Assembly: GCA_009919985.1 (NCBI GenBank)
Contig: RGAX01000134.1
Location: forward strand, 1-7,681
Length of the DNA: 7,681 nucleotides
Source of the DNA: Opitutaceae bacterium
GTDB lineage: Bacteria > Verrucomicrobiota > Verrucomicrobiia > Opitutales > Opitutaceae
Direction of reading: 5' to 3'
Shown here piece after piece: positions 1 through 6,607 of this stretch (its first letter is position 1; the number at the start of each line of letters is the position of its first letter). Position numbers and translations under genes: made by a program. The notes under the pieces are model-generated. The model worked only from the letters and a program-made list of their open reading frames with translations, had not been told where the DNA came from and did no database searches.

Positions 1-1
1 T

Positions 2-523
2 CTAGGTTGGGTTGTCATCGAAGCCCTTGCTCAAAAGCACGGCCTTACTTGGCAAACCAAACCTAGCTTTGAAGCCGAAATCGCCCGTTGGGATTTTGCG
101 CCTGGCTGTACCCGCTGGTTGGTGAAGCCGCTTACGTTTATGAACGAAAGTGGCCGATCCGTCGCTGCCGTCGCTCGTTATTACAAACTGGCCGCGCCTG
201 AAATCGTTGCCATTTACGACGATCTCAACATCGAAGTCGGAATCGTGAAGGTGGCCGAAAACGGCGGGGCAGGGGGGCACAACGGTGTCGCCAGCTTGCT
301 CGAGCAACTCGGCCCCGATTTCTTACGCTTCCGCCTAGGGATCGGCCCTAAACAACCCGCGGCCATGGACCTCAAGGACTTCGTCCTCGGAAAATTCACG
401 ATAGATCAAAGTATTCTCATTCAACAAAAACTCACCCACTACATCGAAGGCTTGGAATTGCTGCTGACTCGCGGCGCTTCCTTCGCCATGAATCAACTCA
501 ACCGCCGAGAACCCAATCAATGA
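2..523 (+). CDS. pth: Peptidyl-tRNA hydrolase, 5'-truncated by window edge
   Basis: Pth cleaves the ester bond between peptide and tRNA in peptidyl-tRNAs that drop off the ribosome, so that the tRNA is recycled in the cytoplasm. The reading frame is open from base 2 and gives 173 codons. By comparison with the E. coli protein, roughly the first 22-25 residues are missing, including the HNxG segment with the catalytic His. Visible family motifs, numbered from the first complete codon, are KPLTFMNESG (42-51), with the substrate-binding Asn at 48; YDDLN (72-76), whose first Asp matches catalytic Asp93 of E. coli; GGAGGHNG (88-95); FRLGIG; and FVLGK. The usual DDLDLP reads DDLNIE here, a modest variation. 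The stop overlaps the rpsF start as ATGA (520-523), so the two are probably translationally coupled. The family assignment is firm; the true start lies outside the window. Confidence 0.96.
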   Translation, partial: LGWVVIEALAQKHGLTWQTKPSFEAEIARWDFAPGCTRWLVKPLTFMNESGRSVAAVARYYKLAAPEIVAIYDDLNIEVGIVKVAENGGAGGHNGVASLLEQLGPDFLRFRLGIGPKQPAAMDLKDFVLGKFTIDQSILIQQKLTHYIEGLELLLTRGASFAMNQLNRREPNQ

Positions 524-816
524 ACCCGTCCAAACGCAATTACCGCGCCACCTTCATCATCGACAACCGTGGCAAGGAAGAAACCGTCGAACAGATCATC
601 GACGGCGTGAAGCAAGTCATCACCGCCGTCCAAGGCGATGTGACTACCGTCGAAAATCTCGGCCGTCGCGACTTCGTGCGCGTCACCGACCCCAAGCTAA
701 CCGGTGCGACCTATGTACACATCTCCTTCAGCGCCCCCTCCGAAGGCCCAGGCCAACTCAAGGAGCGCCTCCGCCTCAACCACAACGTCTACCGCACGTT
801 CGTCGAGTCCGTCTAA
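520..816 (+). CDS. rpsF: 30S ribosomal protein bS6
   Basis: bS6 is a small-subunit ribosomal protein that binds the central domain of 16S rRNA as a dimer with bS18. The 98-residue product shows the ferredoxin-like bS6 pattern: an N-terminal strand (YRATFIID, 8-15), a helix, then the hallmark VENLGRRDF (44-52), YVHISFSAP (65-73) and LKERLRLNHNVYRTFVE (80-96). The LGRR and LRLN-VYR segments match the conserved G-R-R and F-R-x-N-D-x-V-x-R regions of the family. It ends just after the core fold and lacks the acidic, glutamate-rich tail of E. coli S6. The ATG at 520 overlaps the pth stop by 4 bases, and no convincing Shine-Dalgarno precedes it, which suggests translational coupling to pth. The usual partner gene rpsR is not downstream. 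Confidence 0.95.
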   Translation: MNPSKRNYRATFIIDNRGKEETVEQIIDGVKQVITAVQGDVTTVENLGRRDFVRVTDPKLTGATYVHISFSAPSEGPGQLKERLRLNHNVYRTFVESV

Positions 817-842
817 TCGCGATTCCTCCGTCGCCTTGACCC

Positions 843-1319
843 ATGGCCTATCTCAACAAAGTATTTCTTATCGGAAATCTTACCCGTGACCCCGAACTGC
901 GGGTCACGCCCAAGGGCACGGCCATCTGCCAATTCGGTTTGGCTGTGAACCGTCAGTTCAAGGACGAGTCGGGCGCTACGCGGGACGAGACGACCTTCAT
1001 CGACATCGAGGCTTGGGGTAAACAGGGCGAGCTGGTTGCTAAATACCTTTCCAAAGGCAGCCCCGCCATGGTTGAAGGCCGTCTCAAGCTCGACCAATGG
1101 GAAGACAAGCAAAGCGGACAGAAACGCAGCAAACTCAAGGTCGTCCTCGATAACGTCCAATTCCTCTCCACTCGCGGCGGCGCCGGCTCTGCTCCTGGAG
1201 CGGGCGGCCCGACGGACGAGGTCGACCAGACCTCACCAGAGCGTAATTCGCCGCCAGCCCGTGGTGCAGCCTCCCGCCCACCGGCGACGGACAACATCGA
1301 TGAAGATGTACCGTTCTAA
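843..1319 (+). CDS. ssb: Single-stranded DNA-binding protein
   Basis: SSB coats single-stranded DNA during replication, recombination and repair, and recruits partner proteins through its acidic C-terminal tip. The 158-residue product has one OB fold at about residues 1-111. Recognisable stretches are NKVFLIGNLTRDPELR (5-20), TFIDIEAWGKQGE (51-63), YLSKGSPAMVEGRLK (68-82) and LKVVLDNVQFL (98-108). Trp59, Trp86 and Phe53 are candidate DNA-stacking aromatics. A low-complexity Gly/Pro/Ser/Thr linker (about 112-149) leads to the tail DNIDEDVPF (150-158), the family's acidic tip, with DEDVPF in place of the common DDDIPF. It lies 26 bases after rpsF and 50 bases before rplI, so it is probably co-transcribed with both. 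There is no Shine-Dalgarno upstream of the ATG. The start is set by alignment with the usual M-x-x-x-NKVxLIGNL beginning. Confidence 0.97.
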   Translation: MAYLNKVFLIGNLTRDPELRVTPKGTAICQFGLAVNRQFKDESGATRDETTFIDIEAWGKQGELVAKYLSKGSPAMVEGRLKLDQWEDKQSGQKRSKLKVVLDNVQFLSTRGGAGSAPGAGGPTDEVDQTSPERNSPPARGAASRPPATDNIDEDVPF

Positions 1320-1369
1320 TCGGTGCCAGTAACTTCCCCCTCAATCTAAACTTTTAATACCAAAACAAC

Positions 1370-1894
1370 ATGGCTAACAGCGATATCCTCCTCTTAAAAC
1401 CCGTCGAAGGTCTCGGCGGCGAAGGCGACCAAGTTAAAGTGCGTGCAGGCTATGCCCGCAATTTCCTCCTCCCGCGTGGCTTCGCCGCGCCGGTCACTAC
1501 CGCGAACCGCAAGCAGGTCGAAGCGCTTAAGAAGCGTCGCGCCGAGCGCGAATCGCTGGAACTCAACGGCGCGCAAGAACTCGCCAAGAAACTCGAGCTG
1601 ACCAGCCTCGCGTTCGCCGTGAAGACGGGCGAAGGCGGCAAGATGTTCGGCGCCATCACCGTGAACGACCTCCACGACAAACTCGTCGCTGGTGGCTTCA
1701 CGATCGATAAGAAGCGCATCCACTTGCACACCCCGGTCAAGACCCTCGGCAAGCACACGGTCAAAGTGAAGCTCCACGCGGATGTCTCGGTCGAGCTCGG
1801 CTTCGATGTCGTCTCGGAGAACCCGATCGACGTCGCCGCCCCTGTCGAAGTTAAGCCCGCCGCTAAAGGTGGCGCTAAGAGCGACAAGAAATAA
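1370..1894 (+). CDS. rplI: 50S ribosomal protein bL9
   Basis: bL9 is a two-domain large-subunit protein that binds 23S rRNA near the L1 stalk and reaches out over the small subunit. The 174-residue product has the N-terminal L9 signature at 14-43 (GLGGEGDQVKVRAGYARNFL, then LPRGFA and onwards). A charged connecting helix follows (about 44-76, rich in Lys, Arg and Glu). The C-terminal domain contains GKMFGAITVNDL (90-101), IDKKRIHLHTPVKTLGKHTV (112-131) and VKLHADVSVEL (133-143). It is about 25 residues longer than E. coli L9 (149) because of an Ala/Lys/Gly tail (about 155-174) that looks disordered. The 40 bases before the ATG contain no G, so there is no Shine-Dalgarno. An intrinsic terminator follows 22 bases after the stop, making this the last gene of the pth-rpsF-ssb-rplI unit. 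Confidence 0.97.
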   Translation: MANSDILLLKPVEGLGGEGDQVKVRAGYARNFLLPRGFAAPVTTANRKQVEALKKRRAERESLELNGAQELAKKLELTSLAFAVKTGEGGKMFGAITVNDLHDKLVAGGFTIDKKRIHLHTPVKTLGKHTVKVKLHADVSVELGFDVVSENPIDVAAPVEVKPAAKGGAKSDKK

Positions 1895-1916
1895 GTTATA
1901 TCGTATTTTACTCCTC

Positions 1917-1950
1917 AAGGCCGCGTCGGATGACGCGGCCTTCGTTTTTT
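1917..1950 (+). terminator. Intrinsic terminator after rplI
   Basis: A perfect 11-bp stem (AAGGCCGCGTC, 1917-1927, pairing with GACGCGGCCTT, 1932-1942) closes a 4-base loop (GGAT). CG and six T residues (1945-1950) follow. This is a textbook Rho-independent terminator for + strand transcripts. It ends the ribosomal-protein/ssb unit and implies that dnaB needs its own promoter in the roughly 67 bases that remain, or depends on read-through. Confidence 0.9.
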
Positions 1951-1960
1951 CTGAATTGTT

Positions 1961-1969
1961 TGTGGACAA
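1961..1969 (-). promoter_or_regulatory. DnaA-box-like 9-mer upstream of dnaB
   Basis: On the minus strand this site reads TTGTCCACA. It differs from the E. coli DnaA-box consensus TTATCCACA at one position and matches the form preferred in GC-rich bacteria such as Streptomyces. It lies 11 bases after the rplI terminator and 48 bases before the dnaB ATG, where a promoter would be expected. The sequence match is seen directly; binding and regulation are inference. No second box was noticed nearby, and a chance match is possible. Confidence 0.3.
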
Positions 1970-2017
1970 CTCGCCATTGCGGACCAGAGCGTAACCCGTC
2001 TGAATTCTGGTACCCGT

Positions 2018-3409
2018 ATGTCTGAAGATTCTCCCCAATTCTCGCGTCGCGCCGAGGGCTCACCCCAAGTGTTTGCCGGACGCACCCCGCCGCACAGCCT
2101 GGAAGCCGAGGAATATTTGCTTGGGTGCTGTCTGCTCGATGGTTCCGATGTCATTTCTCGCTGCCTTGAAGCGCGCATCCGGCCGGAGTCGTTTTACTTG
2201 GCGGCGCACGGGATCGTATTTGAGCGTCTGCTTGATTTATATAATCGGCAGATGCCGGTCGATGTGGCTGTACTCGCCGAAGATCTAAAAACAATCAAAC
2301 AGCTCGATGCCGTCGGAGGGTTCGCGTTTCTTACCCAGATCAGCAGCCGCATCCCAACTACGGCGCAAGCTGGTTACTTCATCGACAAGGTCCGTGAGCT
2401 GCATCTGCTGCGGGAATTGATTCGTTCGGCGACAGGCGCCGTAGAGGAATGCTATGGGTTTACCGGCGGGATCGATGAATTTGTCGATCAGATCGAGCAG
2501 CGTATTTTTAACGTCACGCAAAACCGTGTGAGCGAAAGTGCCAAGCCCATGCGCGAACCCACGCGCGAGGCGATGGGCGTCATCACCAAGATGATGATGA
2601 AAAAGGGCGAGATGACCGGCGTCACATCCGGCTTCAAAGACCTAGATGCGCTGACCTGGGGATTCCAACGCCAGGAAATGATCATCCTCGCGGCCCGTCC
2701 CTCGATGGGAAAAACCTCGCTCGCGTTGAACATGGCCGAATCCGCGGCTTTGCCGCACCGAGGCGAACCGGTGGGCGTGTTAATTTTCTCGCTCGAAATG
2801 AGTGCCGCCCAACTCGCGCTACGTATGTTGTGCTCGCGCGCCCGCGTTAACATGAAGTTACTGCGCGACGGCCTGCTCTCCAAAAACGGCGATGAACAAG
2901 CGCGCTTGCTAGCGGCGGCCGATCAGTTTTCCAAGGCTCCTATCTTCATTGATGATTCCAGTGCGCTCTCGATCATGCAGTTACGCGCGAAAGCTCGCCG
3001 CATCCATGCGCGCAATCCCCTCGGCTTCATCGTGGTCGATTACTTGCAGTTGCTCGCCCCGACTGATTCTAAAATGCCCCGCGAACAACAAGTCGCCGAG
3101 GCTTCGCGTGGTTTAAAAGCGCTGGCGAAGGAACTCAACCTGCCCGTGGTTGTACTAAGTCAGCTCAACCGTGCCTCCGAAAAAGAAAACCGAACTCCGA
3201 AATTGGCCGATTTGCGTGAATCCGGCTCCATTGAGCAGGATGCTGACGTCGTTCTCATGCTCGCGCGCCCAAGAGATGCTGACGAAAAATTTCAGGTCGC
3301 CGCCGACTCGGCCGAGTTAATCGTTGCCAAGCAGCGAAACGGCCCAGTAGGAGAATTGAAGCTTACGTTCCTAAGAGACATCACCCGCTTTGAAAACTAC
3401 ACTCAGTAA
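2018..3409 (+). CDS. dnaB: Replicative DNA helicase DnaB
   Basis: DnaB is the hexameric, ATP-driven helicase that unwinds DNA at the replication fork and recruits primase. The 463-residue product is close to the usual length (471 in E. coli), with no intein or gap. The N-terminal primase-interacting domain begins with PPHSLEAEEYLLG (24-36) and runs to about 165. A linker helix (about 176-197) leads to the RecA-like domain. That domain has Walker A ARPSMGKT (226-233, Lys232), the H1a segment FSLEMS with the candidate catalytic Glu260, and Walker B FIVVDYLQLL (337-346, Asp341). It also has H3 VVVLSQLNR (377-385, Gln382), H4 LADLRESGSIEQDADVVLML (397-416) and the KQRNG element with the candidate arginine finger Arg440. 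The ATG at 2018 has no Shine-Dalgarno, but the N-terminus fits the family. The 3' end overlaps bamA by 20 bases, in a different frame. Confidence 0.98.
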   Translation: MSEDSPQFSRRAEGSPQVFAGRTPPHSLEAEEYLLGCCLLDGSDVISRCLEARIRPESFYLAAHGIVFERLLDLYNRQMPVDVAVLAEDLKTIKQLDAVGGFAFLTQISSRIPTTAQAGYFIDKVRELHLLRELIRSATGAVEECYGFTGGIDEFVDQIEQRIFNVTQNRVSESAKPMREPTREAMGVITKMMMKKGEMTGVTSGFKDLDALTWGFQRQEMIILAARPSMGKTSLALNMAESAALPHRGEPVGVLIFSLEMSAAQLALRMLCSRARVNMKLLRDGLLSKNGDEQARLLAAADQFSKAPIFIDDSSALSIMQLRAKARRIHARNPLGFIVVDYLQLLAPTDSKMPREQQVAEASRGLKALAKELNLPVVVLSQLNRASEKENRTPKLADLRESGSIEQDADVVLMLARPRDADEKFQVAADSAELIVAKQRNGPVGELKLTFLRDITRFENYTQ

Positions 3410-5762
3410 CCCTGTGCGCAGGGTCGCCTGCTTCCTTTTTGCCTTATTTTCCCTCTTCGCCGGGGGTGCGATGTCCTTGCAGGCCCAGCCGGCCGCTTTG
3501 GCGGGCGCTCAAGAGGGAGCTCCGGCCTTCAAAGTAGGCTCGATCACGGTGAAATTCGCCGGTTCGGCCAACGTCAGCGAACAGGTCGTTCGCGCCAACA
3601 TGCAAGTCCGCGAGGGCGGCGATCTTGACGACACGATGCTCGATCGCGACATCCGCTCGCTCTACAAAACCGGTCTTTTCGAGTTCATCGAAATCAAGCG
3701 TGAAGCTGTTGACGGAAAATCCTTTAACCTCGTGATTGAAATCACGCCGAAATACCGCGTTTTGGCCATCCGCTACGAGGGCAATAAGAAGGTGAAAGGC
3801 ACGCGTTTGGAAAAGGAAATCAAAACCAAGCCCAACACCGCCCTCGATGAACGCCTGGTAAAGGAAGACTCCGAGAAAATTCGCGAGTATTACCAGAAAT
3901 CCGGGTATAATCAGATTTCGGTTACCTACACCATCGATCGCGATCGCGCCACGGGCTTCGGCACCATTATCTTCAAGATCAAGGAAGGTAATAAGGTTAA
4001 AATATCCGATGTTCGCTTCGTTGGAAATACCAACGTTAAAGCCCGCGCCCTCAAAGGTGAGATGGAGACCAAAAAATGGTGGATGTTTTCTTGGCTGACG
4101 GGCTCAGGTCGTTTCAAGGACGACCAATTCGACGATGATTTGGATAAACTGCGCGATTACTACCGCGAACACGGTTATCTCGACGTCGAAATCTCCCAGG
4201 ATAATGTGATCTTCGCCTACCCGACCCCAGAGAAATTGGTCCTGACGATCAACATCACCGAGGGGCGTCAATACCGCCTCGGCGAGATCTCCTTCAAGGG
4301 CAACAAGCTGTTTACCTCGGCGCTATTGAAGCGCGTAGCCCGCCAGAAGAGCGGCGTCGTTTTCGTGCCGACCAAACTCGATAAAGACGTCGAGCGTTTG
4401 GAGGATTTTTACGGCAAAGATGGTTACCTGGACACCCGAGTGCGTCTGGTTCGCAAGCCTAACGTCAACACCGGTAACATCGACATCGAGTACGGCATTA
4501 CCGAGAGCGAAAAATTCAACGTCGAGTCTGTTGTCATCGAAGGTAATGCGAAGACCAAGAGCACCGTAATCGTGCGTGAATTAGTCCTCGGGCCCGGTGA
4601 TGTGTTTAGCACCGTGTTGATGAAAATCAGCAAGCTCCGTCTCGAAAATACCCGCTTCTTCGAAGACGTTAATGTGACCCCGCAGGAGACAAACATTCCC
4701 GGTCGTCGCAACATGCGCATCGCCGTTAAGGAAGGTCGCACCGGCAATCTTACTTTCGGTGCCGGTTTCAGCTCGCTCGAGCGCGCGACCATTTTCGCAG
4801 AAGTCTCGCAGTCCAATTTCGATATCTTTAATCGCCGCTCGCTCTTCCAAGGTGATGGCCAAAAATTCCGTCTCCGGATGCAGCTCGGCAGCCAATCCAG
4901 CGAAATTGTCCTCTCCTTCGAAGAGCCTTGGCTCTTTCAGAAACAGTTAGCTTTGGGTTTCAGTATTTTCCGCACGAGCTCTGATTACAACAGCTCCTAT
5001 TACAGCCAGATTGAGACCGGCGGGGAAATTTATCTGCGCAAACGCCTCTTTGAATTGGTGGAAGGTAAACTCTCTTACACCTACCAAATTATCGATATCC
5101 AAAACGTATCCAGCAGCGCCTCCAGTTACATTCGATCGCTCTCGGGGCAAAATACGGTTTCCAAACTCGGCTTCCAATTGTTGCGTGATACCCGCGACAA
5201 AATCATCAATACCACCTCCGGCAATCGCGTCGAAATCAACACGGATCTCGCCGGCGGTCCCTTGGGCGGCAGTGATAATTTCTACCGCTTTGAATTTCGC
5301 GGATCCCAGTTCTTTCCCATCTTCGAAACCCAGGCCCAAGTCCTGGCGCTTATCGCTCGTGCTGGCGTGATTCAAAATTTCGGGGCCACGAAACGTCTTC
5401 CCTACTACGATTCATTCTACCTCGGCGGGCCCTACACACTCCGCGGATTTGAGAATCGCGAAGTCGGTCCCCGCGATGAATACGGTGAGCCTATTGGTGG
5501 TAAATCTTACGGCTTCTTCAGCGCCGAGTACTCCATCGATATCGTCAGCCCGATTCGCTTCGCCCTCTTCTATGATGGCGGCTTCGTGAACAAAGGCGCC
5601 TACGATTTCAACCCGCTTAGTTATAATGATAATTTCGGCTTCGGTCTGCGCCTCTTTGTGGCTGGAGCCCCACTCAGTCTCGATTTCGGCATCCCGATCA
5701 CCGGCACCAAAGAAAATAAGAAGGGTAACCAATTCAATTTTTCCTTTGGCACGCGCTTCTGA
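3390..5762 (+). CDS. bamA: Outer membrane protein assembly factor BamA (Omp85)
   Basis: BamA is the core of the BAM complex, which folds and inserts beta-barrel proteins into the outer membrane. From a TTG start it is 790 residues. A signal peptide has Arg10-Arg11, a hydrophobic core (12-27) and likely cleavage after LQA (30-32). Five POTRA domains follow, at about 47-123, 124-203, 204-295, 296-376 and 377-451. Each begins with an I/V-x-F/Y/I-x-G-N-like strand (such as YEGNKKV, FVGNTNV, FKGNKLF, IEGNAKT). The Omp85 barrel spans about 452-790. It carries FYLGGPYTLRGFENREVGPR (676-695), the loop-6 xRGF motif with Arg685, and a beta-signal-like last strand FNFSFGTRF ending in Phe. The start is uncertain: GTG at 3414 would avoid overlap with dnaB and still give a full signal peptide. 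A weak AAGAGA upstream of the TTG slightly favours 3390. skp follows after 39 bases. Confidence 0.96.
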   Translation: MKTTLSNPVRRVACFLFALFSLFAGGAMSLQAQPAALAGAQEGAPAFKVGSITVKFAGSANVSEQVVRANMQVREGGDLDDTMLDRDIRSLYKTGLFEFIEIKREAVDGKSFNLVIEITPKYRVLAIRYEGNKKVKGTRLEKEIKTKPNTALDERLVKEDSEKIREYYQKSGYNQISVTYTIDRDRATGFGTIIFKIKEGNKVKISDVRFVGNTNVKARALKGEMETKKWWMFSWLTGSGRFKDDQFDDDLDKLRDYYREHGYLDVEISQDNVIFAYPTPEKLVLTINITEGRQYRLGEISFKGNKLFTSALLKRVARQKSGVVFVPTKLDKDVERLEDFYGKDGYLDTRVRLVRKPNVNTGNIDIEYGITESEKFNVESVVIEGNAKTKSTVIVRELVLGPGDVFSTVLMKISKLRLENTRFFEDVNVTPQETNIPGRRNMRIAVKEGRTGNLTFGAGFSSLERATIFAEVSQSNFDIFNRRSLFQGDGQKFRLRMQLGSQSSEIVLSFEEPWLFQKQLALGFSIFRTSSDYNSSYYSQIETGGEIYLRKRLFELVEGKLSYTYQIIDIQNVSSSASSYIRSLSGQNTVSKLGFQLLRDTRDKIINTTSGNRVEINTDLAGGPLGGSDNFYRFEFRGSQFFPIFETQAQVLALIARAGVIQNFGATKRLPYYDSFYLGGPYTLRGFENREVGPRDEYGEPIGGKSYGFFSAEYSIDIVSPIRFALFYDGGFVNKGAYDFNPLSYNDNFGFGLRLFVAGAPLSLDFGIPITGTKENKKGNQFNFSFGTRF

Positions 5763-5801
5763 TTTCGATTTTATATCACCCTTAATCTCCAAACCCTACT
5801 C

Positions 5802-6467
5802 ATGAAGAAAATCATCACCTCCCTCTCGATTTTTGCGGCAATGGCTCTGTCTGCCGTAGTCGCTCAAGCTGCCGCCCCCACGATTCTCGTGGTGGACATG
5901 GCCAAGCTCTACGACTCGCATTACAAGACCGAAGAGCAGAACGCCAAGCTTCGCGCGGATGAGCAAAAAGCGCAGGAAGAAATCGAGAAAATGAACAAAG
6001 ACGGCAACGTTCTGGTCGAAGAATACAAGGGTCTATCCGATCAAGCCAATAACCCTTCGCTCACCGACGCGGCCAAGGCCAAGTCCCAAGGCGAAGCGGC
6101 CAAGAAGCTCGACGAGATTCAGCGTAAGAAAAACGAAATCGGTACCTTCGCCCAAAACACACAGCGCTCCCTTCAACAACGCCTGCAAAATTTCCGCAGC
6201 GTCATGCTCGAGGAAATCAGCAAAATCGCTTCTGATGTGGGTAAGCGCAAAGGTGCCACGCTGCTCCTCGACAAAGCCGGCCCGACTCTCATCGGCGTTT
6301 CCAGCGTGATCTACGCTGACGCCTCCTACGAAATCACCGACGACGTGATGAAAGAGATCAACAAGGACCGTCCCGCCGCCTCCGCAGCACCCGCTCCAGC
6401 CCCCGCGGCTGCCCCGGCGGCTACCGAGACCCCTAAGATCACCGTTCCGGGCGTTTCGACCAAATAA
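5802..6467 (+). CDS. skp: Skp/OmpH-family periplasmic chaperone
   Basis: Skp-family proteins are trimeric periplasmic chaperones that hold unfolded outer-membrane proteins between the Sec translocon and the BAM complex. The 221-residue product has a clear signal peptide: MKK, a hydrophobic core at 4-21, and likely cleavage after AQA (21-23). A beta-strand ILVVDMAKLYDSHY (28-41) matches the family's V-x-D-x-x-x-hydrophobic start. A long Lys/Glu/Gln-rich coiled-coil hairpin (about 42-145) follows, then the closing strand region GATLLLDKAGPTLIGVSSVIY (151-171) and VMKEINK. A Pro/Ala-rich tail (about 191-221) extends beyond the usual E. coli length (161). The position directly after bamA supports the call. 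The 34 bases before the ATG have no G and so no Shine-Dalgarno. Two TAA stops stand in tandem (6465-6470). Confidence 0.9.
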   Translation: MKKIITSLSIFAAMALSAVVAQAAAPTILVVDMAKLYDSHYKTEEQNAKLRADEQKAQEEIEKMNKDGNVLVEEYKGLSDQANNPSLTDAAKAKSQGEAAKKLDEIQRKKNEIGTFAQNTQRSLQQRLQNFRSVMLEEISKIASDVGKRKGATLLLDKAGPTLIGVSSVIYADASYEITDDVMKEINKDRPAASAAPAPAPAAAPAATETPKITVPGVSTK

Positions 6468-6489
6468 TAATCAGCCAACGTTACCCTTT

Positions 6490-6517
6490 AAGCCCCGCCA
6501 ATCGGCGGGGCTTTTTT
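6490..6517 (+). terminator. Intrinsic terminator after skp
   Basis: A perfect 10-bp stem (AAGCCCCGCC, 6490-6499, pairing with GGCGGGGCTT, 6504-6513) closes the 4-base loop AATC. Six T residues (6512-6517) follow, two of which also pair in the stem. It lies 22 bases after the skp stop and should end the dnaB-bamA-skp transcript before lpxD. Confidence 0.9.
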
Positions 6518-6558
6518 GTGCTTAAAATTTCTTAAACCATTCAGTTTACCGCGTGTTC

Positions 6559-6589
6559 TTGAACCCTGAGATTGCCCGCACGATAAAAT
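6559..6589 (+). promoter_or_regulatory. Possible sigma-70-type promoter for lpxD
   Basis: TTGAAC (6559-6564) resembles a -35 element (4 of 6). Two overlapping -10 candidates follow: GATAAA (6582-6587, 17-base spacing, 4 of 6) and TAAAAT (6584-6589, 19-base spacing, 5 of 6). The site sits between the skp terminator and the lpxD ATG, where a promoter is needed, and would give a short leader of roughly 10-20 bases. The match is weak and the location is the main support. Confidence 0.35.
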
Positions 6590-6607
6590 CTCGCACGCTT
6601 CCATTAC

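Noticed and set aside
440..520. Possible S6:S18 autoregulatory RNA motif before rpsF.
   Set aside because: The region is pth coding sequence that directly overlaps rpsF, and I could not identify the conserved hairpin with its CCG element by eye.
885..908. 8-bp inverted repeat (CGTGACCC / GGGTCACG) early in ssb, a possible regulatory hairpin.
   Set aside because: It encodes the strongly conserved SSB segment TRDPELRVT, so protein constraint explains the sequence. There is no T-run or other control signal.
2002..2014. EcoRI (GAATTC) and KpnI (GGTACC) sites almost adjacent before dnaB, resembling a cloning polylinker.
   Set aside because: No other linker sites or vector sequence flank them, and the gene context is continuous and natural on both sides. 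Coincidence is more likely.
1394..2038. Long minus-strand open frame (214 codons) across rplI and the dnaB leader.
   Set aside because: It is antisense to a clear bL9 gene, shows no recognisable domain, and runs through the rplI terminator hairpin. Its openness follows from the codon use of rplI. Other minus-strand frames in the window look the same.
3935..3946. 12-base palindrome CGATCGCGATCG in bamA, similar to the HIP1 repeat of cyanobacteria.
   Set aside because: It is a single copy encoding Asp-Arg repeats in POTRA2; no other copies were noticed in the window.
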